DNA of 64,000 bases from Parasutterella excrementihominis YIT 11859 (GCF_000205025.1 NZ_GL883727.1:1-64000); one strand, 5' to 3'; positions 53,158-63,616 are shown, numbered from the stretch's first letter. Numbers and translations are program-made. Notes: a model not told the origin generated them from the sequence alone.

Positions 53158-54375
53158 TCAAGTGAGGATTGTTCTTAAAACCTCGTACAACCTCTTCGGC
53201 ACATCTCTGTCATATGTAGACCTTGAAAATTGAGAGTTCTCCTTGTTATCACCAAAACCATCTTTAAAAAGTTCTGATTGGTTTGCAGCCTCCCTGCTTT
53301 TAACCGAAACGTTCGCTAACACTTTGAGTTTTTCGTCTATTTTTTCTTCAAACTCCCTACTATTTTCTTGTTTCTTATCTTCCCTTCTTGCTGGAGTAAT
53401 GCATCTGTTCTCTCGAATGGAGAAGCTAACGATATCGACATCGTTTAAAGACCCATCCTGTCTGTGAGTTTGTTCCTCTTTTTCTGTTTCGACTTCGATT
53501 GTGAAATCCTCTGAACTGCAAACTTCTAAAACCGGGCCTTCACTTTCGTCCTCTCCTTCGGGAGTGACAGGAAAGAGATCTTCCATGTCATCTCCCTGAC
53601 CGCTATCCATTGGGAGGTCAAGAGAATCTTCAAAAATGCTTATGTGTTTCGGTATCGTCGGGGTGGAGAAAGTACGACTTAAAAATAAATCTAAAGTTTC
53701 TTCTTTCGAGTTTTTATCTTTTTGAAATTCTTTAGATTTTTTTTTACAGCCTTCAATTCGTCTGAACCCATTGTGAATATCAAAGTCTTCTTCTAATAAT
53801 TCATCGAATGCCCTGCAGAATGGATAGGGCTCACTTCGATCTGCTTTAAAGGCACTATAAGAGTAAAGAGAATCACAACCATAAGGTAGCGAATTAATTT
53901 TCGAAGAAAAATCTTCTAATGCTTTTTTTAGGCACGCTAAGGTGTAAAAGCAATCGCTACAACTAACGGCTTCGTCCAGGTATTGGACCGATTTGATGTA
54001 ATTTTTGTCATTTTTTCTTTTATCTCTTTCTTGAAGAAAGTTTTTTCTCGATATAAGCGCACAGTAGCAACTATTCAGGCAATGAAGTTCTTCCGGGATC
54101 TCTTCCTGCTCAAAAGGATCTTCTAGATAAACATAGTAATGCCGTCCAACACCATCAAAAGTTTGAATAATAACCGCCTCTAAATCTTTAAGAAACTTCT
54201 CCCCGTCACCTGACGCACAAATGTTAGAAAGGTAGGCATTCGCTCTCATGGTATGAGTTAGCTTAAGTTCAGGATCTGTGGCCTTCTTAGATAACACTTG
54301 GTGATGGAGGGCTTTATAAAGCGAATACCAGCAAACAAGCTTTTCCTGAAAAAGAACTTCACACGAACTAACCAT
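53158..54375 (-). CDS. Unknown island protein with acidic disordered tail
   Basis: A 405-residue protein that opens the five-gene unit. Residues 1-200 are mostly helical with many cysteines (LNSCYCALIS, VSCSDCFYTLACL). Residues 205-350 are highly acidic and predicted disordered (EEDLFPVTPEGEDESEG-like stretches). The end is basic, with a short helix. No family was recognised. The ATG at 54375 has GGGGAAGG just before it, and a GTG one codon earlier is possible. The low-complexity acidic part recalls DNA-mimic or partner-binding tails, but that is speculation. Confidence 0.7.
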   Translation of the reverse strand: MVSSCEVLFQEKLVCWYSLYKALHHQVLSKKATDPELKLTHTMRANAYLSNICASGDGEKFLKDLEAVIIQTFDGVGRHYYVYLEDPFEQEEIPEELHCLNSCYCALISRKNFLQERDKRKNDKNYIKSVQYLDEAVSCSDCFYTLACLKKALEDFSSKINSLPYGCDSLYSYSAFKADRSEPYPFCRAFDELLEEDFDIHNGFRRIEGCKKKSKEFQKDKNSKEETLDLFLSRTFSTPTIPKHISIFEDSLDLPMDSGQGDDMEDLFPVTPEGEDESEGPVLEVCSSEDFTIEVETEKEEQTHRQDGSLNDVDIVSFSIRENRCITPARREDKKQENSREFEEKIDEKLKVLANVSVKSREAANQSELFKDGFGDNKENSQFSRSTYDRDVPKRLYEVLRTILT

Positions 54376-54378
54376 CAC

Positions 54379-54888
54379 CTTCCCCTCTCAAAAATTTTGT
54401 TAGAACAGCTCCTCTTGTAAAATTTTATTACATTTGTTAATTGTGGGGCACAACATTTTCAGATAACCGCCAGCTAGGCAGTCTTGCTTGTTGTTTATTA
54501 GACGTTACATTCAACGCATATAACCACGTTAGCAATAATAAAACGCAAGCCCAAGCTCTATTTTTCGAACGTTTCCAAAAAGTTAAAGGGTGTACCCTTG
54601 CTTAACTTCAAGCTCCGTCCGAAAATGTAACTTCCTATTAGCTTGTCCATTGTCTTCTCCAGTTCTTTCAAGCCCCGGATCCTTGCTGCGTTTCTAATCA
54701 TCAATCAACAGAGCAAAATATTGCCTTTATCTGTCCTTTGCTGAGGTTTTCGATAAAAATTTGTGCCTGATTTAGCTTCTCTAATATAAGTAGACAACCC
54801 GAATGGCTTTCTTGCGGCAAAGCCGAAACTTTCGACTCCATCACCTATAATTGACACATTTTCCAGCTTCTTTAACTAAAGAACTCTC
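54379..54888. other. Gene-free stretch between the second island and leuS
   Basis: About 510 bases separate the divergent island unit and leuS. It must hold promoters for both. No convincing gene, repeat or attachment-site-like duplication was seen by eye. Confidence 0.5.
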
Positions 54889-57522
54889 ATGAGAGAAACA
54901 TACGATCCGGCGGAAGTTGAATCCGTCCAGCAAGCCCACTGGCGTGCTAAAGATATCTACCGCGCCGTCGAACATGCCCTCGACGCCAACGGTAAAGAAA
55001 AACCAAAATTCTATGTTTGCCCGATGCTGCCGTACCCAAGCGGAAAACTGCATATGGGTCACGTTCGTAACTACACCTTAAATGACGTCCTTTACCGCTA
55101 CCTGCGTATGCGCGGCATGAACGTCATGACCCCGATGGGCTGGGACTCTTTCGGCCTGCCGGCTGAAAACGCCGCCATCGCCAAGAAAGTCGCTCCGGCT
55201 AAATGGACATACGACAACATCGCCGACATGAAGGCCCAGATGGAACCTCTCGGTCTGGCTTTTGACTGGTCCCGTGAAGTCACGACCTGCAAACCGGACT
55301 ACTACCGCTGGAATCAGTGGATGTTCCTGAAAATGCTTGAGAAAGGCGTTGCCTACCGCAAGACCCAGACAGTGAACTGGGACCCGGTCGACCACACCGT
55401 TTTGGCGAACGAACAGGTGATCGAAGGACGCGGCTGGCGAAGCGGCGCTATCGTTGAAAAACGTGAGATCCCCGGCTATTACCTCGGAATTACTCAGTAC
55501 GCCGAAGAACTCCTGAAAGACCTCGACCAGCTTCAGGGCTGGCCCGAACAGGTCCGCCGCATGCAGGAACACTGGATCGGCAAGTCCTACGGTGTCAACC
55601 TCGCCTTCCCGTACGAACTCGACGGCGAAAAGAAAGAACTTCGTGTTTACACAACACGTCCTGACACGATCATGGGCGTCACGTTCGCTGCCATTGCTGC
55701 CGAGCATCCGCTTGCGCTCCGTTTGGCAAAAGACAAACCCGAACTCCAGGCCTTCATCGACGAATGCCGCAAAGGCTCCGTTTCCGAAGCCGATATGGCC
55801 ACGATGGAGAAGAAAGGTGTTCCGACAGGCTTCTGCGTCAAGCATCCGCTCACCGGCGCCGACGTTCCGGTTTGGATCGGCAACTATGTATTAATGACCT
55901 ACGGTGAAGGCGCTGTGATGGGCGTTCCTGCTCATGACGAACGCGATTTCGCTTTTGCACTTAAATATGGCCTGCCGATCAAACAAGTCATCGGTAAGAA
56001 AGGTGAGGTTTTCGATGACAAAGTCTGGCACGAATGGTACGGCGAAAAAGAAGGCACCTTCTGCGTCAATTCCGGCAAATATGACGGAATGGATTTCGAA
56101 CAGGCTCGCGACGCCGTTGCGAAGGATCTTGAAGCCCTCGGCTTAGGCAAGCTTCAAGTTCAGTATCGTCTGCGTGACTGGAGTATTTCTCGTCAGCGTT
56201 ACTGGGGCACCCCGATCCCGATGATCAACTGCCCGCACTGCGGTCCGGTTCCTGTCCCTGAAAAAGATCTTCCTGTCATCCTGCCCGAAGACTTAATCCC
56301 GGACGGCTCTGGCAACCCCTTGAATCAGGACGAAGCCTTCCTTAACTGCAAGTGTCCGAAGTGCGGCGGAGACGCTAAACGCGAAACCGACACGATGGAC
56401 ACCTTCGTCGATTCCAGCTGGTATTACATGCGCTATTGCTCGCCCGACTGTGAAACTTCCATGGTCGACGAACGCAATGACTACTGGATGGCTATGGACC
56501 AGTATATCGGCGGTATCGAACACGCCGTGCTTCACCTGCTCTACGCCCGCTTCTGGACCAAAGTCATGCGCGACTTGGGCCTCGTCAAATTTGACGAACC
56601 CTTCAAGCGCCTCTTCACTCAGGGCATGCTCACGGCTGAATGCTTCTACCGCGAACTCCCCGACGGAAGAAAACGTTGGTTCTACCCGAGCGAACTCGGT
56701 ATCGTTTATGACGCCAAGGGCAGAATCGAGAAGATCACTGCAAAGGAAGACGGTCTGCCCGTCAAATCTGGCGGCATCGAAAAGATGTCCAAGTCGAAGA
56801 ACAACGTTGTGGAACCGTCTGCCATCATCGGCAAGTTCGGTGCCGACACTGCCCGCGCGTTCGTGATGTTTGCAGGACCTCCCGACCAGAGCGCAGCCTG
56901 GAGCAATTCTGGAGCCGAAGGTACGTTCCGCTTCATGAGAAGACTCTGGAACTTCGGATTCACACATCAGGATGTCATTAAAGAAAATGTCAAACTGGAT
57001 GTCGCCAAACTGAATCATGAAGAAAAGGCTGTTCGCCGCGATATTTACACGGCGCTCAAACAGGCTGAATTCGACTTAGACCGCATGCAGTACAACACCG
57101 TTGTCTCGGCTGCCATGAAGATGCTCAATTCCCTTGATACCCTCAAGGACAACACATCCGAAGGCACACGCGCCGTGATCAACGAAGGCATGTCCATCCT
57201 GCTTCGCACGCTCTACCCGATCGCTCCGCACATCACGGCTCAGCTTTTCGAAGACCTGGGCTACGATCAGCGTTTCGGCACTTCCATCGTCGACGCTCCC
57301 TGGCCGAAGATTGACGCTCAGGCTATGGTTGCCGATGAAGTGAAGTATGTGATTCAGATTAACGGCAAACTGCGCGGAGAAATCAACGTTCCGGCCGAAA
57401 CACCGAAATCTGAAATCGAAGCAGCTGCCCTGGCCAACCCTGACGCACAGCGATTTATTGACGGCAAACCTGTCCGTAAGATCATTGTTGTGCCAAAGAA
57501 ATTGGTCAACATTGTGGTCTGA
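54889..57522 (+). CDS. leuS: Leucyl-tRNA synthetase
   Basis: LeuS charges tRNA-Leu. The 877-residue class I synthetase has the HMGH (HIGH-type) signature in [15 protein letters not shown] near residue 50 and the KMSKSKNNV signature near residue 630. The editing CP1 domain lies between (about 225-420, with a [12 protein letters not shown] block). Length is normal. It starts the cluster leuS-lptE-holA-proA, the standard Burkholderiales order. Confidence 0.97.
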   Translation: MRETYDPAEVESVQQAHWRAKDIYRAVEHALDANGKEKPKFYVCPMLPYPSGKLHMGHVRNYTLNDVLYRYLRMRGMNVMTPMGWDSFGLPAENAAIAKKVAPAKWTYDNIADMKAQMEPLGLAFDWSREVTTCKPDYYRWNQWMFLKMLEKGVAYRKTQTVNWDPVDHTVLANEQVIEGRGWRSGAIVEKREIPGYYLGITQYAEELLKDLDQLQGWPEQVRRMQEHWIGKSYGVNLAFPYELDGEKKELRVYTTRPDTIMGVTFAAIAAEHPLALRLAKDKPELQAFIDECRKGSVSEADMATMEKKGVPTGFCVKHPLTGADVPVWIGNYVLMTYGEGAVMGVPAHDERDFAFALKYGLPIKQVIGKKGEVFDDKVWHEWYGEKEGTFCVNSGKYDGMDFEQARDAVAKDLEALGLGKLQVQYRLRDWSISRQRYWGTPIPMINCPHCGPVPVPEKDLPVILPEDLIPDGSGNPLNQDEAFLNCKCPKCGGDAKRETDTMDTFVDSSWYYMRYCSPDCETSMVDERNDYWMAMDQYIGGIEHAVLHLLYARFWTKVMRDLGLVKFDEPFKRLFTQGMLTAECFYRELPDGRKRWFYPSELGIVYDAKGRIEKITAKEDGLPVKSGGIEKMSKSKNNVVEPSAIIGKFGADTARAFVMFAGPPDQSAAWSNSGAEGTFRFMRRLWNFGFTHQDVIKENVKLDVAKLNHEEKAVRRDIYTALKQAEFDLDRMQYNTVVSAAMKMLNSLDTLKDNTSEGTRAVINEGMSILLRTLYPIAPHITAQLFEDLGYDQRFGTSIVDAPWPKIDAQAMVADEVKYVIQINGKLRGEINVPAETPKSEIEAAALANPDAQRFIDGKPVRKIIVVPKKLVNIVV

Positions 57523-57533
57523 TAAGGCTTAAT

Positions 57534-57575
57534 TCCTCAGGCCCTCTTAGGGCCTGAGGTTTCATTCTTTTTGTT
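57534..57575 (+). terminator. Terminator-like hairpin after leuS
   Basis: CCTCAGGCCCT-CTT-AGGGCCTGAGG (11-bp stem) followed by TTTCATTCTTTTTG. It lies between leuS and lptE, so read-through must be partial if lptE shares the leuS promoter. Confidence 0.8.
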
Positions 57576-57588
57576 TTACTGGGTGCTT

Positions 57589-58122
57589 ATGAATTACATA
57601 GGACTGACTCGCCGCAGTTTCATTCTCGGTCTTTCGGCCCTCGGCCTGAGTGGCTGCGGATGGCATCTGCGCGGCAAGCAAAACGTTCCTTTCAAGACGA
57701 TCTATATTGCTCTTGGCGAGAACTCTGCGGTTCGGGCAACCATCCGCCGCAACCTTGAAGCCCAAACGGAAGTCAAAGTTGTCAATGACCGCAAAGAAGC
57801 CGAGGCGATTTTTGAGTTGCTCGGGCAGTCCCGCGGCTCCAATGTCTTGGCTTACAACTCAGACGGTCGAGCCCGTATCTACAGTCTGCGTTTAACGAAT
57901 ACATTCAGAGTCGTTCTGCAAAACGGTGTAGAACTTCTGCCCACGACCACGGTCAGCGCTACCCGCGAATTGATTCGCGACGAAAGTGACGAAAACGGCC
58001 GCGCAAATCAGGAAAGACTGCTTTATGAAGAAATGGAGCAGTCCTGTATCCATCAAATGGTCAACCGTATGACTCACATCTCCGAAGAAACTGTCCAAAA
58101 AGGTATGCATGAGCTGGAGTAG
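57589..58122 (+). CDS. lptE: LPS-assembly lipoprotein LptE
   Basis: LptE plugs and helps assemble the outer-membrane LPS translocon with LptD. The 177-residue protein has a lipoprotein signal ending LSGC (lipidated Cys in LSGCGWHLRG, near residue 24), and the CGWHLRG start of the mature part is typical. A helix-rich end follows. The ATG at 57589 is preferred over a TTG six codons earlier. It overlaps holA by 14 bases. Confidence 0.92.
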   Translation: MNYIGLTRRSFILGLSALGLSGCGWHLRGKQNVPFKTIYIALGENSAVRATIRRNLEAQTEVKVVNDRKEAEAIFELLGQSRGSNVLAYNSDGRARIYSLRLTNTFRVVLQNGVELLPTTTVSATRELIRDESDENGRANQERLLYEEMEQSCIHQMVNRMTHISEETVQKGMHELE

Positions 58123-59119
58123 TCTTCTTGCACAAAAATTAAGGCCCGACGAAAACGGTAATCTTCCTCGGCTTTGGTTTTTATTGGGCTCGGAACCCCT
58201 GCTGGCCATCGAGGCTCAGGATGCTATCCGAGCCGCTGCTTTTAAAGCAGGTTATTCCGAACGCAAATCTTTTGTTTTTGAAGGCAACGCCGATTACTCG
58301 CCTCTTTACGAGGCACTCGGCGACCAGAGCCTTTTCGGCGAAAAAAATCTGATTGAGGTTGTTTTCCCCAGAGCAACGATCGGTAAAAACGGTCCTGCGG
58401 CTGTGGAAGCTGTTATTGAGCACGCCGACGAAGACAAGATGGTCGTTGTCTCGCTCTTTGATTACGATTGGACCGCAACGAAAAAAGACTGGTTCAATCA
58501 CCTCATGAAGTCGTCGGTTTGTATCCGCACGGATCCGATTGACCGTAACGCCGTGCCGCGCTGGATTACGGAGCGTGCCAAAGAGAAAAACGGCCAAACG
58601 CTCACGCCTGAAGCCGCAAATCTCATCGCTGAAAGAACCGAAGGGAATCTTTTGGCGACGTCTCAGGAAATTCAGAAACTCGCCCTGCTCGTCAACAAGC
58701 CGGAAATTGATGTCAGCGATGTGCTCGACGCCGTTTCCGACGTTTCTCGTTTTGATCAGGAATCGCTATTTCTTGCGATGCTTGAAGGCGATGCCAGACA
58801 GGTGTCCAAAATTATCGATTCCCTGCAAGGGGAAAACGTTCAAATTCCTTCTTTTCTCTGGATGCTGACGGATGTCGTTCGCAATCTGCTTTTGCTTAAT
58901 CGAGGATTTGCCGTCAGAACATTCGGACTCTCAGAGGCCCATCGCAGTGCGCTCAACCGCGCATCTCGCCGTGCCAATCCTAAACTCCTTGAATTGATGC
59001 TTCATCGCCTAAGCGATGTAGATCGTATGAGTAAGGGACTCTTTGTCGAAAGCAGTGACGGAGACGCCTGGCAGGAATTAAAGGCTGTCTGTCTCATGCT
59101 CTCACTAAAAAGGAAGTAA
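58109..59119 (+). CDS. holA: DNA polymerase III delta subunit
   Basis: HolA opens the beta clamp as part of the clamp loader. The 336-residue protein has the family start (LPRLWFLLGSEPLLAIEAQDAIR, split across residues 18-40), a GDQSLFGEKNLIEV block near 70 and the ERTEGNLLATSQEIQKL helix near 175. Its start overlaps the lptE stop, and proA follows six bases later, so the three genes are coupled. Confidence 0.93.
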   Translation: MSWSSLLAQKLRPDENGNLPRLWFLLGSEPLLAIEAQDAIRAAAFKAGYSERKSFVFEGNADYSPLYEALGDQSLFGEKNLIEVVFPRATIGKNGPAAVEAVIEHADEDKMVVVSLFDYDWTATKKDWFNHLMKSSVCIRTDPIDRNAVPRWITERAKEKNGQTLTPEAANLIAERTEGNLLATSQEIQKLALLVNKPEIDVSDVLDAVSDVSRFDQESLFLAMLEGDARQVSKIIDSLQGENVQIPSFLWMLTDVVRNLLLLNRGFAVRTFGLSEAHRSALNRASRRANPKLLELMLHRLSDVDRMSKGLFVESSDGDAWQELKAVCLMLSLKRK

Positions 59120-59125
59120 TAATCT

Positions 59126-60412
59126 ATGGTATTTACGAACGTCAGCCAAACGGCTCACGACAAAATCGCCGTCATCGGCAAAAAGGCACGCGCTGCTTCT
59201 TTGATCATGGCTAAAGCCTCCTCCAAACAGAAAAACAATGTTCTTCTGACTTTGACGGATTTGCTCGGCAAGAATCTAGAAGATCTTTTAAAGGCAAATA
59301 ACCTGGACATCGTCGAGGCAGAAAAGAATGGTCTTTCTAAAGCCTTTATTGATCGTCTGACCATTTCTGTAGACACCGTTGCCCAGATGGCTGCCGGACT
59401 TCGTCAGATCGCCTCTTTGAGAGACCCGATCGGCGAAATCACCGATGTTCGTCCGCAGCCGAGCGGCATTGAAGTCGGCAAAATGCGCGTGCCCCTCGGC
59501 GTAGTTGCCATTATTTACGAGTCCCGCCCGAACGTCACAATTGATGCAGCTGCCCTTTGTTTGAAGAGCGGCAACGCTGCCGTGCTCCGCGGAGGCTCCG
59601 ATGCCAAACATTCCAACGCTTTCTTAGCAGGCCTTATTCAGCAGGCACTCTCGGAAAACAGCATTACCTCCGACGCAGTTCAGATCATCACGGACCCGGA
59701 CCGCGATTTGGTAGGCGAATTGATTACCGCCCGCGAATACATCGATGTGTTGATTCCCCGCGGCGGCAAGGGCTTGATCTCCCGCTTGATGCAGGAAGCA
59801 ACCGTTCCGATGATCAAGCATCTCGAAGGCATCTGCCATACCTACGTGGATGAAAGCGCCGATATCGATATGGCAGTCGCCGTCTGCGACAATGCCAAAA
59901 CGCAGCGCTATTCTCCCTGCAACGCCATGGAAACGCTGCTGGTCAACCGAAAAATTGCCGGAACGTTCCTGCCGAAGATCGGCGCGATCTATTTCAAGAA
60001 AGGCGTGGAGCTTCGCTGCGATCAGGCTTCTAAAGCCATCCTGGAAAATTTCGGTCCGGTTAAAGACGTAACAGAAACCGACTGGTCCGAAGAATACAAC
60101 GCTCCGGTACTTTCGATTAAGGTCGTTGACGCCCTGGAAGAAGCCATTGACCATATCAACACGTATGGTTCTCACCACACGGATGCCATCATTACCAACA
60201 ATCTTGAGCATTCCGAAAGATTCCTGCGCGAAGTCGATTCTTCTTCTGTCATGCTCAATACCTCCACACGTTTTGCAGACGGATTTGAATACGGTTTGGG
60301 TGCCGAAATCGGCATCTCGACAGACAAAATCCATGCTCGCGGACCGGTGGGACTAGAAGGCTTAACCAGTCAAAAATATGTTGTTTTCGGCCACGGTGAA
60401 CTTCGCAAGTAA
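59126..60412 (+). CDS. proA: Gamma-glutamyl phosphate reductase
   Basis: ProA reduces gamma-glutamyl phosphate to glutamate semialdehyde with NADPH in proline synthesis. The 428-residue protein has the family blocks: PLGVVAIIYESRPNVTIDAAALCLKSGNA, split around residues 120-150; a RGG-D loop near 155; LIPRGGKGLI near 212; and the catalytic cysteine in YSPCNAMETLLV near 270. It ends the leuS cluster. proB is elsewhere. Confidence 0.96.
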   Translation: MVFTNVSQTAHDKIAVIGKKARAASLIMAKASSKQKNNVLLTLTDLLGKNLEDLLKANNLDIVEAEKNGLSKAFIDRLTISVDTVAQMAAGLRQIASLRDPIGEITDVRPQPSGIEVGKMRVPLGVVAIIYESRPNVTIDAAALCLKSGNAAVLRGGSDAKHSNAFLAGLIQQALSENSITSDAVQIITDPDRDLVGELITAREYIDVLIPRGGKGLISRLMQEATVPMIKHLEGICHTYVDESADIDMAVAVCDNAKTQRYSPCNAMETLLVNRKIAGTFLPKIGAIYFKKGVELRCDQASKAILENFGPVKDVTETDWSEEYNAPVLSIKVVDALEEAIDHINTYGSHHTDAIITNNLEHSERFLREVDSSSVMLNTSTRFADGFEYGLGAEIGISTDKIHARGPVGLEGLTSQKYVVFGHGELRK

Positions 60413-60490
60413 GATTTTCCTTGTGGTAAACCATCTTACGGCCGCAAGCCGAAAGGCCTACAATTCAATTCAAATGAAGAAGGAATTCTT

Positions 60491-61696
60491 GTGAATACTT
60501 TGCTTAAACCTTTTTACGCAGTCGTCCCTCTCTCTTTAGAAGAGCTCTTCGCTGAGGAACTTAAAAAGCTCGGTATTGAAAAATTCCGTTTAGAGAAAGG
60601 CGGCTGCTGGTTCGGCGCAGAAATGAGCCAAATGATGCAGGTTAACCTTTGGACTCGTTACGCCTCGAGAATTCTCTTGAAAGTAGCCGAAGGTCCCTAT
60701 CGCACGGAAGAAGATATCTATAAATTAGCTAAATCCTTCCGCTGGGAACAGTATTTCACGCCTAAAAACACCTTCAAAATCGAACTTTCTTCCCGCCGCT
60801 CCCCGCTCAAAAGCGTCGCTTTTACGGCCCTTCGCGTCAAAGACGCCGTCTGCGATTATTTTCGTGAGACCGACGGTCAGCGACCGGACGTAGAAAAGCA
60901 CGACCCGGACATTCGAATCTATGTCCACTTAACGGACAAGAGCTGCATTATTTATTTAGACACCTCTGGTGAATCTCTCTTTAAGCGCGGCTGGCGCGAA
61001 GCTAAAGGCGAAGCCCCGCTGAAAGAAAATCTTGCTGCCGGTCTTCTCGGACTTGCCGGCTGGACACCGGACAAACCGCTGCAGGATCCTTTCTGCGGCT
61101 CGGGCACCATCATCATTGAAGCTGCCACGATCGCCTGCAATATGGCTCCCGGGCTTAATCGCCGCTTCGGCTTTGAGCGCTTCCGCGGATTTGATTCCAC
61201 GGCTTGGCAGCGCATCAAGAAAGAAGCTCGTATGGCGGTGAATTTTGATGTTCCGGTTAATTTGGCCGGAAGCGATATTTCGACATTAATCGTCGACCGC
61301 GCTCAGAAAAATGCCGTCTTGGCCGGTATTTCTCAGTGGGTTAACGAAGGGAAGGTTCGCTTCTCGGCTTGCGATGCCCGTGAAGTTCAGCCCTCCTCTG
61401 AGACGCCGGGTTTAATCGTGACGAACCCGCCGTACGGTGAACAATCCAATCCGAAATCCGCCAGCGTGGCTTCCATGATGAAGAACGTGGCTGATAACCT
61501 GAAACGCAATTTCGCGGGCTGGGCAGTTTGGATGCTCACAAGCGATCGTGAGCTGCCTCGTCAGATGCGGCTCAAAGAGTCTAAAAAAATCGTTTTCTTC
61601 AACGGCCCCCTCGAGTGCCGTTTCTTCCGCTTCGTCATGACAGCGGGATCCAACCGAAAGGAAGATGTCTCTCAAAAGGAAACTTCTTCTGATTAA
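60491..61696 (+). CDS. rlmL: THUMP-domain rRNA methyltransferase (RlmL-like)
   Basis: A 401-residue S-adenosylmethionine methyltransferase with an N-terminal ferredoxin-like/THUMP RNA-binding region (PFYAVVPLSLEELFAEELK) and a C-terminal Rossmann fold. Key motifs are DPFCGSGTIIIEAA (cofactor) and TNPPYGEQ (N-methyl transfer to a base). This matches the RlmL half of E. coli RlmKL, which makes m2G2445 of 23S rRNA; the RlmK half is absent here. It has a GTG start with AAGGA upstream. Confidence 0.88.
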   Translation: MNTLLKPFYAVVPLSLEELFAEELKKLGIEKFRLEKGGCWFGAEMSQMMQVNLWTRYASRILLKVAEGPYRTEEDIYKLAKSFRWEQYFTPKNTFKIELSSRRSPLKSVAFTALRVKDAVCDYFRETDGQRPDVEKHDPDIRIYVHLTDKSCIIYLDTSGESLFKRGWREAKGEAPLKENLAAGLLGLAGWTPDKPLQDPFCGSGTIIIEAATIACNMAPGLNRRFGFERFRGFDSTAWQRIKKEARMAVNFDVPVNLAGSDISTLIVDRAQKNAVLAGISQWVNEGKVRFSACDAREVQPSSETPGLIVTNPPYGEQSNPKSASVASMMKNVADNLKRNFAGWAVWMLTSDRELPRQMRLKESKKIVFFNGPLECRFFRFVMTAGSNRKEDVSQKETSSD

Positions 61697-61732
61697 TAAA
61701 TCGTCGAGGATAACCTCAACAAGGAAAATAAA

Positions 61733-62839
61733 ATGGACACTAAAGATTTTGATGTAGTAGCCATGAGAACCGATCTTCACCAGATCCCGGAACTCGGCTT
61801 CAACGAACACAAGACCAGTGACTACGTCGCTGCCAAACTGAAGGAAATGGGGCTTGAACCGATCCGCGGCATCGGCGGAACCGGTGTTGTTGCCTACATT
61901 GACGGTACAGAACCCGGACCCACAGTCATGCTCCGCGCCGATATGGACGCCCTTCCTTTTGTTATCGACGGAAAAGATGCCTGCATCCACGCCTGCGGCC
62001 ATGACTCTCACACCGCTATGGTTCTTGCCACAGCCGCCAAGCTCATCGGCCACGTCAAAAAAGGCCGCGTAAAACTCTTCTTCCAGCCTGCTGAAGAAAC
62101 CCTCTTCGGTGCTCTGAAGTCTTATGACGACGGCGTCTTGGATGACGTCGACTACGCTTTCGGTGCTCATGTTCGTCCGATCCAGGACATTCCTGACGGC
62201 ACTGTCTGCGCTGCTGTTCGTCATACTTCCAGCACATTCTGCATCGTCGAACTCAAGGGCAAAGTCGCGCACGGCTCTCGCCCGCACCTCGGAGCCAGCG
62301 TTGTTGAAGCAGCCGTTCTCGCAACCAATGCCGTGAACTCTCTCTGGGTCAACCCGAACAAGGCTTGGTCCGCCAAAGTCACATCCATTGACTGCGCTTC
62401 TACAGCCACCAACATCATCCCGGACAAAGGCAAGATGATTCTTGATATCCGCGCCCAGGACAATGAAACGAAGACCGAACTGCTTGAAAAACTCAAGACA
62501 GCGATCACCAACGCCTGCGCATGCGTCAACGTTACCTGCGAAATCACATTCCCGGGCGGCGTTATTCCTGCTGCCGTTTACGACGAAGACTTGGTTGACC
62601 AGGTTCGCAAGACCATCGGCGAAGTACTCGGTGAAGAAAAAGTCGCTAAAGACTGCGGTGGCGGCGGAGAAGACTTCCACTACTTCAAACAGAAGAAACC
62701 TGAACTTCATGCCGCTTACATCGGTGTCGGTACCGGCGTTACACCGGGTCTGCACGATCCGCGCATGACCATGAACCCCGAATCTCTCAGAAACGGTGTC
62801 AAGGTTTTGGAAAAACTGATTCTTAATGTTGTCGGCTAA
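61733..62839 (+). CDS. M20 family amidohydrolase
   Basis: A 368-residue metal-dependent amidohydrolase. Motifs: LRADMDALPF, CIHACGHDSHTAMVL (metal site around residues 83-97), FQPAEETLFGALK (catalytic glutamates), then GAHVRPIQDIPDG. The C-terminal GGGGEDFHYF has the last metal ligand. It belongs to the N-acyl-amino-acid or hippurate hydrolase group. AACAAGGAAAATAAA before the ATG is a moderate ribosome site. It stands 36 bases after the RlmL-like gene and ends in a stable UUCG-loop terminator. Confidence 0.92.
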   Translation: MDTKDFDVVAMRTDLHQIPELGFNEHKTSDYVAAKLKEMGLEPIRGIGGTGVVAYIDGTEPGPTVMLRADMDALPFVIDGKDACIHACGHDSHTAMVLATAAKLIGHVKKGRVKLFFQPAEETLFGALKSYDDGVLDDVDYAFGAHVRPIQDIPDGTVCAAVRHTSSTFCIVELKGKVAHGSRPHLGASVVEAAVLATNAVNSLWVNPNKAWSAKVTSIDCASTATNIIPDKGKMILDIRAQDNETKTELLEKLKTAITNACACVNVTCEITFPGGVIPAAVYDEDLVDQVRKTIGEVLGEEKVAKDCGGGGEDFHYFKQKKPELHAAYIGVGTGVTPGLHDPRMTMNPESLRNGVKVLEKLILNVVG

Positions 62840-62861
62840 TTCAGCCAACAGATAAGATTCG

Positions 62862-62890
62862 GAAGGAGGCTTCGGCCTCCTTTCCTTTTA
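62862..62890. terminator. UUCG-tetraloop terminator
   Basis: AAGGAGGC-TTCG-GCCTCCTT, an 8-bp stem closed by a TTCG tetraloop, is followed by TCCTTTT. It serves the M20 amidohydrolase and reaches into the end of the convergent GntR gene. Confidence 0.92.
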
Positions 62891-63616
62891 GGATCGTTTG
62901 ACGCTTCGAACCGAGAAAGAGAATCTTTCAGCCATGTGGAAAGATTCCGAGGCGACGATTGAGAGACCTCTTGAGTCGTAATAGTTTCGAATGATTCTGA
63001 GCGACGGGCTGTTCGCCGGCACATGGAAAATGTCTGACACTTCCTTCGGCATCGTTGTCGCAGAAAACGCCTGCTTCACTTCCACGCATTCCTGCCCTGT
63101 CACTTCTTCGGCCAAGGTAATGATGAGGTCATCGGATCGTTTTTTAATCAAATCCAGTACTTCCAAAGCATTCGGATAGATATAAACGTAGGTGACGACC
63201 ACCGCTTCCGGATGGCGTTCGGAGGCCACTCGAATATTCTTAAATCGAATGACTTCTTCACCAGGGATCAAACCCAAACGATCCGCGGTTTCTTCATTGA
63301 GAACCAAACGTTCGACGTTTTGGATGTGTCGTGGATAGAGATTGCCGTAATGGTCGATTCCTCGAATATCGTTGTATTCATTTAAGAACCGACCTATGCG
63401 CGTTCTAGCTTTTACGCGGGTTCCGACGTGTGCTTTGCGCTCAAACAATCCTTGCTGAGAAAGGTACGCCAGCGCTTTGCGCATGGTATCCCTGCTCACA
63501 TTAAATTGTTTAGCAAGTTCAATTTCTCCGGGGATGATCGAGCCAACTGGCCATTTACCTAAAGAAACTTGGAGCGAGATTTCTTCTGCAACCTTGTGCC
63601 AAATTTTCTTTTGCAT
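62888..63616 (-). CDS. GntR/HutC-type transcriptional regulator (UTRA domain)
   Basis: A 242-residue regulator. The N-terminal winged helix is clear (WPVGSIIPGEIELAKQF, then SRDTMRKALAYLSQQG). The C-terminal UTRA effector domain carries VVVTYVYIYPN and the end block SLRIIRNYYDS. The start at 63616 begins just before the helix-turn-helix domain; the longer form adds 21 residues with no domain. It may control the convergent amidohydrolase, but no operator was identified. Confidence 0.88.
   Translation of the reverse strand: MQKKIWHKVAEEISLQVSLGKWPVGSIIPGEIELAKQFNVSRDTMRKALAYLSQQGLFERKAHVGTRVKARTRIGRFLNEYNDIRGIDHYGNLYPRHIQNVERLVLNEETADRLGLIPGEEVIRFKNIRVASERHPEAVVVTYVYIYPNALEVLDLIKKRSDDLIITLAEEVTGQECVEVKQAFSATTMPKEVSDIFHVPANSPSLRIIRNYYDSRGLSIVASESFHMAERFSFSVRSVKRS

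Noticed and set aside
55078-55845. A 255-codon minus-strand frame inside leuS
   Set aside because: Antisense shadow of the leuS coding sequence; no domain pattern. Similar shadows inside leuS at 56293-57018 were rejected for the same reason.
59624-60334. A 236-codon minus-strand frame inside proA
   Set aside because: Antisense shadow of proA.
61412-62848. A 478-codon open frame on the minus strand
   Set aside because: It lies antisense to the RlmL-like and M20 genes, whose motifs are unmistakable. Its composition is that of a codon shadow and it has no ribosome site.
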